A stretch of 64,000 nt of DNA from CAVZTA01 sp963778025 (lineage in GTDB: Bacteria > Chloroflexota > Limnocylindria > Limnocylindrales > CSP1-4). The translations under genes were made by a program, and so were the position numbers. The stretch is from assembly GCA_963778025.1 (NCBI GenBank), contig CAVZTA010000003.1:545207-609206 (forward strand), given 5' to 3'. Shown piece after piece: positions 7,180 through 15,542 of this stretch. The number at the start of each line of letters is the position of its first letter. Positions within the stretch are counted from its first letter, which is position 1. The notes below the pieces were generated by a model. The model had not been told where the DNA came from. It ran no database searches and worked only from the letters and a program-made list of their open reading frames with translations.

Positions 7180-10100
7180 GTGGCGCCCGGTCGTCGCTCC
7201 CTGCCGTTCCGCCTGAGCGTGTTCGCGGGGGTCGGCGTCCTGGTGCTCGGCTCCCTCGCGCTCGGCGCCCGTCCCGCCGTGGCCGCGAGCGACGCGCTGG
7301 ACCCGCCGGCTCCGCCCGCGTCGGCCGTCAGCACGGCACCCATCGACCACCTGCCGATCGTCGTCGATCTCGGTCCCGACAAGAAGGACCGCCTGGTGGC
7401 CAACGCCTGGCGGCGCAGCAGCCTGCTGTCGCCGAAGCCGCTCGCCGGGATGTTCGACGCCGCGATCGGCCGGCTGACCACGACGAGCGGCGACCGCCGG
7501 GCGATCGACGCGTTCGTCGCGCTGCCGGATGACCCGGAGGTCTCCGTCACCGGTCCCGATGGTCGCGAGGTCGCGGATCGCCTCGTGGCCGCCCTCAGCG
7601 ACGATCCGGCGAACGCCGACCGCGTCACCGATGCCGCGGTCGCGCTGTGGGCGCGGGGCGTCCTGGGGTCGGTCGGGGAGACGGACTTGGGCGACGAGGA
7701 CGAGGCCGACGTCTCCTCCTACGCCGACGCGGCGATCGTCCTGCTGGAGGCCGCGAAGCAGCGCTATCCCGACCACCGCGCGCTGCTCCTGGACCTCGCC
7801 CTGTTCAAGAGCGTGACACCCGGCTGGGACCACGCCGGCGCCGAGGAGGCGGCTGCGGCGCTCGCGCTCGACCCCACGGACGTCACCGCCCGCGCCCTGC
7901 TCGCGAACCTCCAGGCCACGGATCCCCGGTCGCTCGACGCGGTCGAGCAGGCGCTCGCCACGCTCGCGCCGCTGCGCGACGACCCGGCGACCATGGCGCT
8001 GGGCGAGGCGTTGTCGGGCGACGCGCACCTCGCCGCGGCATCGATCCAGCGAGACGCCGCACCCGCCTTCGCCCGGCAGCAGGCGAGCCTCGCGCTCGAG
8101 GCGTACCAACGTGCCGGGGCGGGTGCCGCGGACGCGGGCGTGCTCGCGGGCCGGGCGCGTGCTTTGGAGCTCCTCGGCGATGTCGCGGGTGCCGCCGGCG
8201 CGATCGACCAGGCGACGGCGCTCGCGCCCTCGTCGCTCGACCTCCTCGTCGACCGAGCTCGCCTGGCCCAGCTCGGCGGTGACATCGCTCGGGCAGCTGC
8301 GACGGCGAACGCCGCGGTGGATGCGACGGCGGGCTGGGACCCGCCCCTCTCCACCGTCCGCTGGATGGCGTCGCCCAACGCCGACGACGATCCGTTCCCC
8401 GACGATCGCGGACTCCTCGGCTGGTCCGTGGGCAGCATCGCCGATCACGTGGGGGTCTCGGCGGAGGAGGTGCCCGCGGCGCAGGGTGGCGGTGCCGTCG
8501 TGATCGATCGTCCGATCGCGGCGACCGATCCGGGCATCGATCAGCTGCTGACGACGACGATCGCACCCCGGGCCGCCTGGCGGCTCGCCCTCGCCGCGGC
8601 GGTCGTCCGGGGCGATGTACCTCGCGCCAAGGCGTTGGCCGGCAGCTGGGCGTTCCCGTGGGCCGAGGAGTGGGACTCGTGGGTCGAGGCCGCGAAGCTC
8701 GTCCACGACCCGAACGCCGCCCTGCAGGCGGCGAGGGAGGATGCCGAGGACCCGACCGTCCTGGAGGAGCCCGATGGCCTGGACATCGCACAGGAGTCGT
8801 TCGGCCGGGCCGGCCGGTTCCGCGAGCTCGCCTCGTTGTGCCGGGCGATCGAGGACCGATCGTGCACCGGCGTCGCCGAGTACTTCGCGGGCGACCTCGA
8901 GGCGGCGATCCCCGATCTCGAGGCGGGCTACGAGCAGGTGGAGGCCTCCGGGGACACGTTCGACCCGGGCCTTCGCTTCACGCTCGCGGTGGCCCGTGAG
9001 GCCGCGGGCGACGCCGACGGGGCGATGGCGGGCTACGCGGACACGGCCGGCGACGATCAAGCGGCAGGTGGGCTCCGGGCACGCGCCGCCATGCGCGCGG
9101 GCGACCTGCGGCTGGACGCCGACCCCGCGGCCGCCGTGGCGTGGTACGACCTCGCGCTGGCTGCCCTCGACGCCAACGGCCTCACGCGTGATGGGGACTA
9201 CCACGGGTGGATGGCGACCGCACTCGGTGCGCGCGGCCTGGCGGCGGTCATCCGCAACGATCGAGCCGTGGCGCGCCTTCGCGCGCTGCAGCCGGCGCCG
9301 GACGCCCCGCCCGATTGCGCGGACGGCGAGGCGCGTGCCCGCTGCGAGCTCGCGCGCGAGGACGCCGCGGCGGCCGCGGCGGCGGACCCGGAGCGTGCGC
9401 CGTTCTGGATGAACGTGGGGTGGTCGGCGCGCCTGCTCGGCGATGCCGCAGCCGCCCGTGCCGCGCTCGAGATGGCCGTCGGACTCGATCCGACGCTCTA
9501 TCCCGCGTTCAACGACCTGGGCGTGCTGCTCGCGGCTGACGGCGACCTGGCGGGCGGTCGCGCCGCGTTCGCCGCAGCCATGTCGGCCGCACCGGACTAC
9601 GGGTTGGCCCGCTGGAACGCCGGCATCGCCGATCTGGCTGATTGGCCGGCCGGCCTCGTCGAGGGGCAGCTCACGTTGGCCGACGCGATCGCCCGTGACC
9701 GGTCACTGGCGTCAGCTCCGCTCGACTATCGGACCGATGAGCGGACGTACCGCTTCTCCTTCGAGACCGGGGCGGCGGTGCCCGAGGGTGGGGCGATCGG
9801 TCGCTCGTTCAGCATCGGCGCCGTCGTCCTGGCCGGCGCTGCCTCCGTCGCGACGCTCGCCCAGCTCCCCGCGACGATGGCCGGCGGGGCGCTCACCACG
9901 ACCTCGTCCGACGTCGAGGCGTGGCTGGAACGGCGGACGAGATCCGTCCACTGGCGGTCTCGGGTCCGGCGCATCCGGCGTCGGACGCCGGTGTTCGGTC
10001 GGGCATGGCTGCCCTGGCTTGGCGTGCTCGCGACGGTCGCCGTCGTCACGGGCTTGCAGGCGGCCCAGGCGAGTCCGGCGGTCGCCGCCGCCGCGGTCAC

Positions 10101-10557
10101 GGCGACGCTGGTGGTGGTCGCACTCGCCTTCGCGATGCCCGCCATGGTGCTGTTCGTCGCGGCGCGGCTCCAGCGGGGTCGACTCATCCCGGCGGCGTGG
10201 GCACCAGGCGCGGCCGTCGCGGTGCTGTCCCTGCCGTTCCAGGCGGCGAGCGGTCCGTTCCCCGGCGCGCGGATCCGGTCACCGGCCGGCGGCCATCGTC
10301 GGGCGTGGCGACTCCACCTGGTGGCACCCCTCGTCGGCGCGCTGGTGGGGCTCCTCGCGTACCTCGCATTCCTCGTCGAGCCGCTGCCGATCCTCCGGCT
10401 GGCGACCCAGGTCGAGCTCGCGGCGGTCGCCTACGCGCTGCTGCCGGTCCGACCGCTGGACGGCTGGGTGCTCCACGAACAGCGGCCGCGCCTCCATCTG
10501 GTGCTCGGCCTGGCCGTGGTCGCGGTGGGGGCGGCGTTCAGCGTGGGCATCCTGTGA
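7180..10557 (+). CDS. large TPR-repeat protein with signal peptide and C-terminal membrane domain
   Basis: A 1125-residue protein starting at GTG 7180. Residues 1-35 look like a signal sequence (LSVFAGVGVLVLGSLALG, then ARPAVAAS). Residues about 160-830 are alanine-rich helical repeats of the TPR kind, clearest near 745-810 (APFWMNVGWSARLLGDAAAARAALEMAVGLDP, in two helices, and YPAFNDLGVLLAADGDLAGGRAAF). After residue 870 there are four to six membrane segments. The last part contains LLPVRPLDGW, which resembles the C-terminal LLPxxPLDG motif of site-2 (M50) proteases, but I see no HExxH. It overlaps the ROK kinase by four bases. Function is unknown; an envelope scaffold is a guess. Confidence 0.75.
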   Translation: MAPGRRSLPFRLSVFAGVGVLVLGSLALGARPAVAASDALDPPAPPASAVSTAPIDHLPIVVDLGPDKKDRLVANAWRRSSLLSPKPLAGMFDAAIGRLTTTSGDRRAIDAFVALPDDPEVSVTGPDGREVADRLVAALSDDPANADRVTDAAVALWARGVLGSVGETDLGDEDEADVSSYADAAIVLLEAAKQRYPDHRALLLDLALFKSVTPGWDHAGAEEAAAALALDPTDVTARALLANLQATDPRSLDAVEQALATLAPLRDDPATMALGEALSGDAHLAAASIQRDAAPAFARQQASLALEAYQRAGAGAADAGVLAGRARALELLGDVAGAAGAIDQATALAPSSLDLLVDRARLAQLGGDIARAAATANAAVDATAGWDPPLSTVRWMASPNADDDPFPDDRGLLGWSVGSIADHVGVSAEEVPAAQGGGAVVIDRPIAATDPGIDQLLTTTIAPRAAWRLALAAAVVRGDVPRAKALAGSWAFPWAEEWDSWVEAAKLVHDPNAALQAAREDAEDPTVLEEPDGLDIAQESFGRAGRFRELASLCRAIEDRSCTGVAEYFAGDLEAAIPDLEAGYEQVEASGDTFDPGLRFTLAVAREAAGDADGAMAGYADTAGDDQAAGGLRARAAMRAGDLRLDADPAAAVAWYDLALAALDANGLTRDGDYHGWMATALGARGLAAVIRNDRAVARLRALQPAPDAPPDCADGEARARCELAREDAAAAAAADPERAPFWMNVGWSARLLGDAAAARAALEMAVGLDPTLYPAFNDLGVLLAADGDLAGGRAAFAAAMSAAPDYGLARWNAGIADLADWPAGLVEGQLTLADAIARDRSLASAPLDYRTDERTYRFSFETGAAVPEGGAIGRSFSIGAVVLAGAASVATLAQLPATMAGGALTTTSSDVEAWLERRTRSVHWRSRVRRIRRRTPVFGRAWLPWLGVLATVAVVTGLQAAQASPAVAAAAVTATLVVVALAFAMPAMVLFVAARLQRGRLIPAAWAPGAAVAVLSLPFQAASGPFPGARIRSPAGGHRRAWRLHLVAPLVGALVGLLAYLAFLVEPLPILRLATQVELAAVAYALLPVRPLDGWVLHEQRPRLHLVLGLAVVAVGAAFSVGIL

Positions 10558-11513
10558 GCGGTCCGGATCGCGGGGATCCGGCGCGAGGTGACGCGCACCG
10601 GGTGCTCGGCCTCGACCTGGGCGGCACGAACATCAAGTGGACCGTGCTCCAGGTCCGGGCTGGCGACGAGGTCGAGTCGATCGCCGGCGGCTGGGAGCCC
10701 ACCCACGCGGACGGCGGTCCGGAGGTCGTCGCGGAGCGGCTCCTTGTGGCGGGCCGGACCGCCATCACCGCGCACGGGCCGATCGCGGCTGCGGGCGTCG
10801 GCGTGCCGGGGCTGTTCGACGCGGCGACGGGCGCCATCGAGCTGTTCCCGAACCTTCCTGGCCCGTGGCCCGGCTTCCCGCTGCGCGAGCGTCTGGCTCG
10901 CGGGCTCGGGCTGCCCGTCGCGATCGTGAATGACGCCCGCGCGTTCACGCTCGCCGAAGGCCGTGTGGGCGCCGGACGCGGATGCCGGACGGTCGCCTGT
11001 GTCACGCTCGGGACCGGCGTGGGCGGTGGCGTGATGATCGACGGCCGGCTCCATCTCGGGCGGAACGGCAAGGCCGGCGAGATCGGTCACCAGGTCGTCG
11101 AGCCGGATGGACCGCCGTGCGGCTGCGGCAATCACGGCTGCGTCGAGCCGCTCACCCAGGCCGCGACCCTCGCCCGGCTCGCGGGCCGCGCCACCGCCGA
11201 GGAGGTCTACGACGCGGCCGCCGCGGGCGATGCGCGTGCGATCGACGCCATCCGGCAGGTCGCGCGGTACCTCGGCATCGCGCTGGCGAACGTGCTCGCG
11301 GTGCTCGGCCCCGACCGGATCGTCATCGGTGGCGGGATCGCCGCCGCCGGCGAGCTGGTGCTCGACCCGATCCGGGAGGCGACCCGCGCGCGGTCGACGA
11401 TCGTCGGCGCGAAGGACATCGAGATCGTCGCGGCGCGACTCGGCCCCGAGGCGGGTGCGATCGGGGCCGCCCTCGCCGGGTACGACGCGCTCATGGCAGG
11501 CATCACCGCGTGA
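10554..11513 (+). CDS. ROK-family sugar kinase (glucokinase-like)
   Basis: A 319-residue ROK protein that starts at GTG 10554, overlapping the stop of the TPR gene as GTGA. The ATP-binding motif LGLDLGGTNIKW is at residues 15-26. VPGLFD and NDARAF contain the sugar-contact and catalytic Asp region (about residue 125). The zinc motif CGCGNHGCVE follows GEIGH near residues 165-190. These are all intact, so it should phosphorylate glucose or another hexose (glucosamine, N-acetylglucosamine or mannose are alternatives) to the 6-phosphate in the cytoplasm. No substrate can be fixed from sequence alone. It converges on deoC with a 13-bp gap. Confidence 0.88.
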   Translation: MSGPDRGDPARGDAHRVLGLDLGGTNIKWTVLQVRAGDEVESIAGGWEPTHADGGPEVVAERLLVAGRTAITAHGPIAAAGVGVPGLFDAATGAIELFPNLPGPWPGFPLRERLARGLGLPVAIVNDARAFTLAEGRVGAGRGCRTVACVTLGTGVGGGVMIDGRLHLGRNGKAGEIGHQVVEPDGPPCGCGNHGCVEPLTQAATLARLAGRATAEEVYDAAAAGDARAIDAIRQVARYLGIALANVLAVLGPDRIVIGGGIAAAGELVLDPIREATRARSTIVGAKDIEIVAARLGPEAGAIGAALAGYDALMAGITA

Positions 11514-11526
11514 TGCGCGCGGGTGG

Positions 11527-12270
11527 TCAGTACGCGCTCGGATCCCCATCGGCGGCCGCGGCCACCGGCGCCAGACCGGCCACTCGCGCCGTGTAGTCGT
11601 CGAGCATCTCGGCCGTGCGGGTCGCGCCGCAGCGGTCGGCCCCGACGCTCATCACCTCGAGCAGGGCGTCCAGGGAACGCACGCCACCCGCAGCTTTCAC
11701 CCGCACCCGCGGGGAGACGCTCGCGCGCATGAGCCGAAGGTCGTCGAGCGTCGCACCGGATGGCGCGAACCCGGTCGACGTCTTCACGAAGTCGGCGCCT
11801 GCCGCCTCGACCGCCTTCGACCCGCGGACGATCTCGTCCTTCGAGAGATAGGCGTTCTCGAGGATGACCTTGACCAGCGCCCGGCCACCGGTGGCCTCGA
11901 CGACCGCGCGGATGTCGTCCTCGACCCGACGGTCCTCGCCCGACCGCAGCCAGCCGATGTTGATGACCATGTCGAGCTCGGTCGCGCCGTCCGCCAGCGC
12001 CTGCCCGACCTCGAAGACCTTCGTGGCCGTGTGGTGGCTGCCGTGCGGGAAGCCGATGACCGTGCCGACGGCGACATCGGTGCCGCGCAGCAGGCCCGCT
12101 GCGAGCGTCACGTCGGCCGGCCGGACGCACGCCGAGGCGACGTGGTAACGGGCCGCGAGCTCGCAGCCCTCCCGGATCTCGTCGAGCGTGAGCTCGGGAC
12201 GAAGGAGCGAGTGGTCGATCGTCTTCGCGACGCGCTCATACGTGACGTCGGCGACGGTGAGGTTCGGCAT
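11527..12270 (-). CDS. deoC: deoxyribose-phosphate aldolase
   Basis: A 247-residue class I aldolase that splits 2-deoxyribose 5-phosphate into glyceraldehyde 3-phosphate and acetaldehyde. TIDHSLLRPELT marks the N-terminus. The Schiff-base lysine is in FVKTSTGF (about residue 157) and the second active-site lysine is in VRVKAAGG (about 187). GADRCGATRTAEMLD closes the phosphate-binding site. Length is typical (about 220-260). Tandem GTCTAGAC-type sites lie 30-47 bp upstream, so it may belong to the regulon of the 6440 GntR protein. Distant DeoC relatives can act on other aldol products, which fits a sugar locus. Confidence 0.92.
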   Translation of the reverse strand: MPNLTVADVTYERVAKTIDHSLLRPELTLDEIREGCELAARYHVASACVRPADVTLAAGLLRGTDVAVGTVIGFPHGSHHTATKVFEVGQALADGATELDMVINIGWLRSGEDRRVEDDIRAVVEATGGRALVKVILENAYLSKDEIVRGSKAVEAAGADFVKTSTGFAPSGATLDDLRLMRASVSPRVRVKAAGGVRSLDALLEVMSVGADRCGATRTAEMLDDYTARVAGLAPVAAAADGDPSAY

Positions 12271-12300
12271 GCCGGCATCATCGCATCGCCGATCGAGGCA

Positions 12301-12317
12301 TGTCTAGACATCTAGAC
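12301..12317. promoter_or_regulatory. tandem HutC/GntR-type operator in front of deoC
   Basis: TGTCTAGACATCTAGAC contains one perfect GTMTAKAC match (12302-12309) and an overlapping-phase second copy with one mismatch (ATCTAGAC, 12310-12317). It lies in the 52-bp gap between the stop of the 12323 gene and the start of deoC, both on the minus strand, and so marks an internal promoter for deoC. Confidence 0.6.
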
Positions 12318-12322
12318 GGGCG

Positions 12323-13054
12323 TCATGCCGTGAGCACGGCCGTCCGGATCGGCACCGTCACCACGCGCCCATCGCGCCACAGGAATCCCTCGAGCGCGAG
12401 GGCGTTCGGGTCGAGCGCCTCGAACTCCTCCGTCAGCCAGCACGCCAGCTCCGGGTCGACGTCCGGCGGCAGGCCGATGAGCAGGTCGCGCATCGGCGCC
12501 ACGAACAGGCGCGGTTCCGGGCCCATCACCCGTTCCAGCGCGTCGGGCGCCAGCAGGAGCGTCGAGGCCCACCCGTCGTCCGACTGGAAGGCGATCGTCG
12601 GGTGCCCCGCGATCGGCTCGCGGACGAGCGGCGGCAACGCCGGCGCGAACGCCCGCCGGCGCAGGTTCACGAGCGCGGTCGCCGTGACGTCCGCGACGTC
12701 GACGCCCCAGCCCTCGACGAGCGACGTCGTGACGCGCACCGCCGCCGGTCCCAGATCGATCCCGAACCCCACCGTCACGCCGGGCGGCAGGACCACCGAG
12801 ATCGGTGGGGTCGTGCCCGGTGGCAGCGGGCGCCGTCGTTCGAACATCGGGAGGACGTCGACCGCGAGCTCCGACCAGGGCGCATCGAGCCGGAAGTCGC
12901 GCATCGCCTCGAGCACCTGCTCGGGGCTGGGGACGTAGACACCCGGTCCGGCGACCGGCCCCGGGAAGAACGTGACCTCCGGCGCGGGCCGGCGGTCGTG
13001 CGGACGACCCTTCGGTCGCTTCTGGTGCCCTGGATGGCGCTTCGACTTCGGCAT
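12323..13054 (-). CDS. conserved hypothetical protein, possibly DUF1444-like
   Basis: About 243 residues with a very basic N-terminus (PKSKRHPGHQKRPKGRPHDRR) and a soluble alpha/beta body. Residues about 120-200 contain TATALVNLRRRAF, a 'WASTLLLAPDALE' strand-helix and LFVAPMRDLLIGLP. This order resembles DUF1444 (YtpQ) proteins, but the similarity is remembered rather than computed. ATG 13054 has AGGA eight bases upstream; an in-frame ATG at 13063 is the alternative. It is divergent from the DUF2461 gene. The gap 13055-13159 shows no clear promoter. Confidence 0.5.
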   Translation of the reverse strand: MPKSKRHPGHQKRPKGRPHDRRPAPEVTFFPGPVAGPGVYVPSPEQVLEAMRDFRLDAPWSELAVDVLPMFERRRPLPPGTTPPISVVLPPGVTVGFGIDLGPAAVRVTTSLVEGWGVDVADVTATALVNLRRRAFAPALPPLVREPIAGHPTIAFQSDDGWASTLLLAPDALERVMGPEPRLFVAPMRDLLIGLPPDVDPELACWLTEEFEALDPNALALEGFLWRDGRVVTVPIRTAVLTA

Positions 13055-13159
13055 GCGCGGCATCCTGACGACGGCCGCTTCGCGGCCACTCGACCGCGAC
13101 TCACCCCGCGCTTATCCGCGACCGTCCGGTGCGAAGATGCAGCGCACAGGAGGCATCCG

Positions 13160-13891
13160 ATGGCCGTCGCAGCCGATCCGTCCACCACGTTCCAGGGCTT
13201 CCGGCCCGAGGCGATCCAGTTCCTGGTCGACCTCGCCGAGAACAACTCGCGCGACTGGTTCCAGCCGCGCAAGAGCGACTACGAACGACTGCTCAAGGAG
13301 CCCATGGAGCAGCTCTGCGTCGCGCTGGAGCAGCAGTTCCGCGACCGGGACATCCCGCTCCACGCGGACCCGGCGAGGTCGCCGTTCCGCATCTACCGCG
13401 ATGTGCGCTTCGCAAAGGACAAGGCGCCCTACAAGACCGCCGTGGCGGCGAGCTTCGGCTGGGCGGGCGACGGCGTCGACGCGGCGGCCGGTCGATCCCA
13501 TACCGAGAACGTCCACGCGAGCGGCGGCTACTTCCATCTGCAGCCCGGCGAGATCTATGTGGGCGGCGGCGTGTGGCACCCCGACGCGACATGGCTCAAC
13601 GCGTTCCGGCAGCGGATCGTCGCTGACTACGAGGGCTTCCAGCGGGTGGTCGAAGCGCCGACGTTCAAGGACGCTTTCGGCGCGGTGGGCGACGACGGCG
13701 AGTCCCTGAAGCGCGTCCCGACGGGCTTCCCGGCCGACCACCCGGCGGCCGACCTCCTCAGGAAGAAGAACGTGACCTTCGGCCGCCGGCTCTCCGACGG
13801 CGACGCGATGAGCCCCGAGCTGCCGAGGATCATCGCCGACGCCTTCGCCGCGGGCACCCCGCTCATGCGCTATCTCGCGACCGTCCAGTGA
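13160..13891 (+). CDS. DUF2461 domain-containing protein
   Basis: A 243-residue protein of the DUF2461 (TIGR02453) family. Typical elements are FRPEAIQFLVDLAENNSRDWF at the N-terminus (given here across its helix), SPFRIYRDVRFAKDKAPYKT, a GGYFHLQPGEIYVGGGVW strand pair and a final LRKKNVTFGRRL. Function is unknown in all family members. ATG 13160 follows a strong AGGAGG site seven bases upstream. It ends two bases before the stop of the convergent epimerase gene. Confidence 0.88.
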   Translation: MAVAADPSTTFQGFRPEAIQFLVDLAENNSRDWFQPRKSDYERLLKEPMEQLCVALEQQFRDRDIPLHADPARSPFRIYRDVRFAKDKAPYKTAVAASFGWAGDGVDAAAGRSHTENVHASGGYFHLQPGEIYVGGGVWHPDATWLNAFRQRIVADYEGFQRVVEAPTFKDAFGAVGDDGESLKRVPTGFPADHPAADLLRKKNVTFGRRLSDGDAMSPELPRIIADAFAAGTPLMRYLATVQ

Positions 13892-13893
13892 CG

Positions 13894-14742
13894 TCAGCCA
13901 TCCCCCGGGTCGGCGACATGATCCGACCAGCGGTGCTCCGGCTCATAGGCCAGGAGCCGGCGAGCGTGGTCGATCGCGAGCAGCGTCTCGCGGCCGTGGA
14001 CCTCGCGCCGGAGCGGCACTGACGGGTAGACCTCCGCCATGAGCGACGCCGATGGTCGCGTCATCACCGTGTCAGCGGCGGCGACGATGCAGACCGCGGC
14101 GCCCGTGATGTCCGCCTCGAGTCCGCGGCGCGCGGCGCGGGCGACGTCCCGCGCGTCGACGTAGCCCCACAGGTTCCACTTCCGCAGCATCGGGTCGTCC
14201 CAGAACGACGGGAAGCGCTCGTAGTCGGGCGGTTCCATGATGTTCGAGATCCGCAGACCGACGAACGGGATCCCGGTCCGCCGCGCGAACTGGGCGGCCA
14301 TGGTCTCGCCGACGAGCTTCGACAGCGCGTACGACGTCTCCGGCCGCGGCTCGATCGTCTCGTCGATGGGGGCGAACGCCGGCGGCGTGTCGAACGGCAA
14401 CCCGAGCACCGTCTCGGACGACGCCCACACGACCCGCCGCATCCGGTGGAGCTCGGCCGCCGCGAACACGTGGTACGTCGAGAGCGCATTGACGCGGAAC
14501 GTCTCGCCCGCCGGGCGCAGGTCCGACGCCGGGATGGCCGCCAGATGGACCACGGCCTCGAACCCGCTCAGCGCATCGAGCGTCTGGCCGAGGTCCGTGA
14601 GATCCGTGAGGAGCGTCGACCCGGGCTGCGTGCTGTCGCCCACGACGTCGACGTTCCGGACCTCGTGGCCGTGCTCGCGTAGCTCACGCACGACCCAGCG
14701 GCCGGCCTTGCCGCTGCCGCCGGTCACGACCACCCGCATCAT
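13894..14742 (-). CDS. NAD-dependent epimerase/dehydratase (extended SDR)
   Basis: A 282-residue extended short-chain dehydrogenase. The nucleotide-binding motif is TGGSGKAGRWV (residues 7-17), an acidic residue follows in NVDVVGD, VVHLAAIPASD is the third strand, and the catalytic pair is YALSK (about residue 141) with S in WASSETV. The C-terminal substrate domain is short. It probably acts on a free sugar, sugar acid or nucleotide sugar; relatives include uronate dehydrogenases. ATG 14742 overlaps the stop of the preceding tiny gene as ATGA, which points to translational coupling. Confidence 0.83.
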   Translation of the reverse strand: MMRVVVTGGSGKAGRWVVRELREHGHEVRNVDVVGDSTQPGSTLLTDLTDLGQTLDALSGFEAVVHLAAIPASDLRPAGETFRVNALSTYHVFAAAELHRMRRVVWASSETVLGLPFDTPPAFAPIDETIEPRPETSYALSKLVGETMAAQFARRTGIPFVGLRISNIMEPPDYERFPSFWDDPMLRKWNLWGYVDARDVARAARRGLEADITGAAVCIVAAADTVMTRPSASLMAEVYPSVPLRREVHGRETLLAIDHARRLLAYEPEHRWSDHVADPGDG

Positions 14743-14918
14743 GCGGACGTCCCGGCGTCGTCCCGCGGCGCGTGGATCCGGGCGAGCACGTCCTCACGGG
14801 TCGCCTCCATGTTGTGGATCGTCCGGCCGTGATCGATGACCGCGTCCACGACCTGGTCTTCGGGACCCTCGACCGTCCAGCCGCACACGCAGCCGGCCTT
14901 CGTCAGCTCCTCGCCCAT
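14739..14918 (-). CDS. small DUF1059-like protein
   Basis: A 59-residue protein: MGEELTKAGCVCGWTVEGP, then EDQVVDAVIDHGRTIHNMEA and TREDVLARI before the end. The Cys-x-Cys-Gly-Trp start, the 'VV.aV..H...HnM..TrEdV' pattern and the length match small DUF1059-type proteins of unknown function. A GAGGAG site lies nine bases before ATG 14918, and its stop overlaps the epimerase start. Two cysteines and a histidine could bind a metal. It is easily missed because it is so short. Confidence 0.75.
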   Translation of the reverse strand: MGEELTKAGCVCGWTVEGPEDQVVDAVIDHGRTIHNMEATREDVLARIHAPRDDAGTSA

Positions 14919-14931
14919 CGCCTTGCTCTCC

Positions 14932-15426
14932 TCAGCCCAGCCCGCGGAACGGCTCGGGGACGTAGCCGCGCAGCGCCATCTTCCAGCCGTCCGACAGCGT
15001 CGACCGGACGACCGGATCGTCCTCCGCGAGCCACGCCATGTGGCGGAGCCCGTGCTCCACGACCTGGAGGTGACCGATCGCCTTCGGGGCAGCGGTCGCC
15101 GCAGAACGGGCGAGCTCGGCGCGGGTCACCGGCTCGCTGGCCATGGCCCCGACGAGTCGACGATCGATGACGACCACGAACGACAGGATGACCGCGTCAT
15201 GGTCGCGGCGCCACGACGTCGAGTGGACGAGCAGCGGCTCGCCGATGACGTTCCGGACAAGGCGATCCACGACGGCCACCGGATGATCGTCCGCGCCGAG
15301 CTCGATGAGCCAGGGCGCCGCACCGCACGGCCCGGTCAGCTCGAGATGGTCGTCCCGCAGCCAGACGACGAACACCTCTGCCTGGACCGGTCCTTCGACG
15401 TCGAAGGGTGGCAGCTCGCGGACCAC
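14932..15426 (-). CDS. conserved hypothetical protein
   Basis: A 164-residue soluble protein that I do not recognise. The N-terminal half has alternating strands (VFVVWLRDDHLELTG, PVAVVDRLVRNVIGEPLLVH, AVILSFVVVIDRRLVG), and the C-terminal half is helical, with AIGHLQVVEHGLRHMAWL and a tail of ALRGYVPEPFRGLG. The strand pattern loosely recalls a Nudix-like fold, but no Nudix box is present. It is first in a leftward run with the DUF1059-like gene (13 bp away) and the epimerase, and is divergent from the 15543 gene. Confidence 0.6.
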   Translation of the reverse strand: MVRELPPFDVEGPVQAEVFVVWLRDDHLELTGPCGAAPWLIELGADDHPVAVVDRLVRNVIGEPLLVHSTSWRRDHDAVILSFVVVIDRRLVGAMASEPVTRAELARSAATAAPKAIGHLQVVEHGLRHMAWLAEDDPVVRSTLSDGWKMALRGYVPEPFRGLG

Positions 15427-15474
15427 CGCACGATGCTACGTCGACCTGCGACCATGCCGAAGGGTGCGGCGCAT

Positions 15475-15494
15475 CGGTAACCGGTCTGTTACCG
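15475..15494. promoter_or_regulatory. inverted repeat CGGTAAC-N6-GTTACCG, likely operator
   Basis: Perfect 7-bp arms at 15475-15481 and 15488-15494 sit in the 116-bp gap between divergent genes, directly before TTGACG (15495-15500), a good -35 hexamer for the rightward gene at 15543. The symmetry and the overlap with a promoter suggest a repressor site, TetR- or LacI-like in size. The cognate regulator is not apparent. Confidence 0.45.
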
Positions 15495-15542
15495 TTGACG
15501 CCTCAGCGGGACGAGGACACACGTCGACAGGGGAGGACCGTG

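Noticed and set aside
7102..9204. A 700-codon minus-strand frame opposite the TPR gene
   Set aside because: Arginine-rich low-quality translation with no domain; the plus-strand frame has a signal peptide, repeats and membrane segments.
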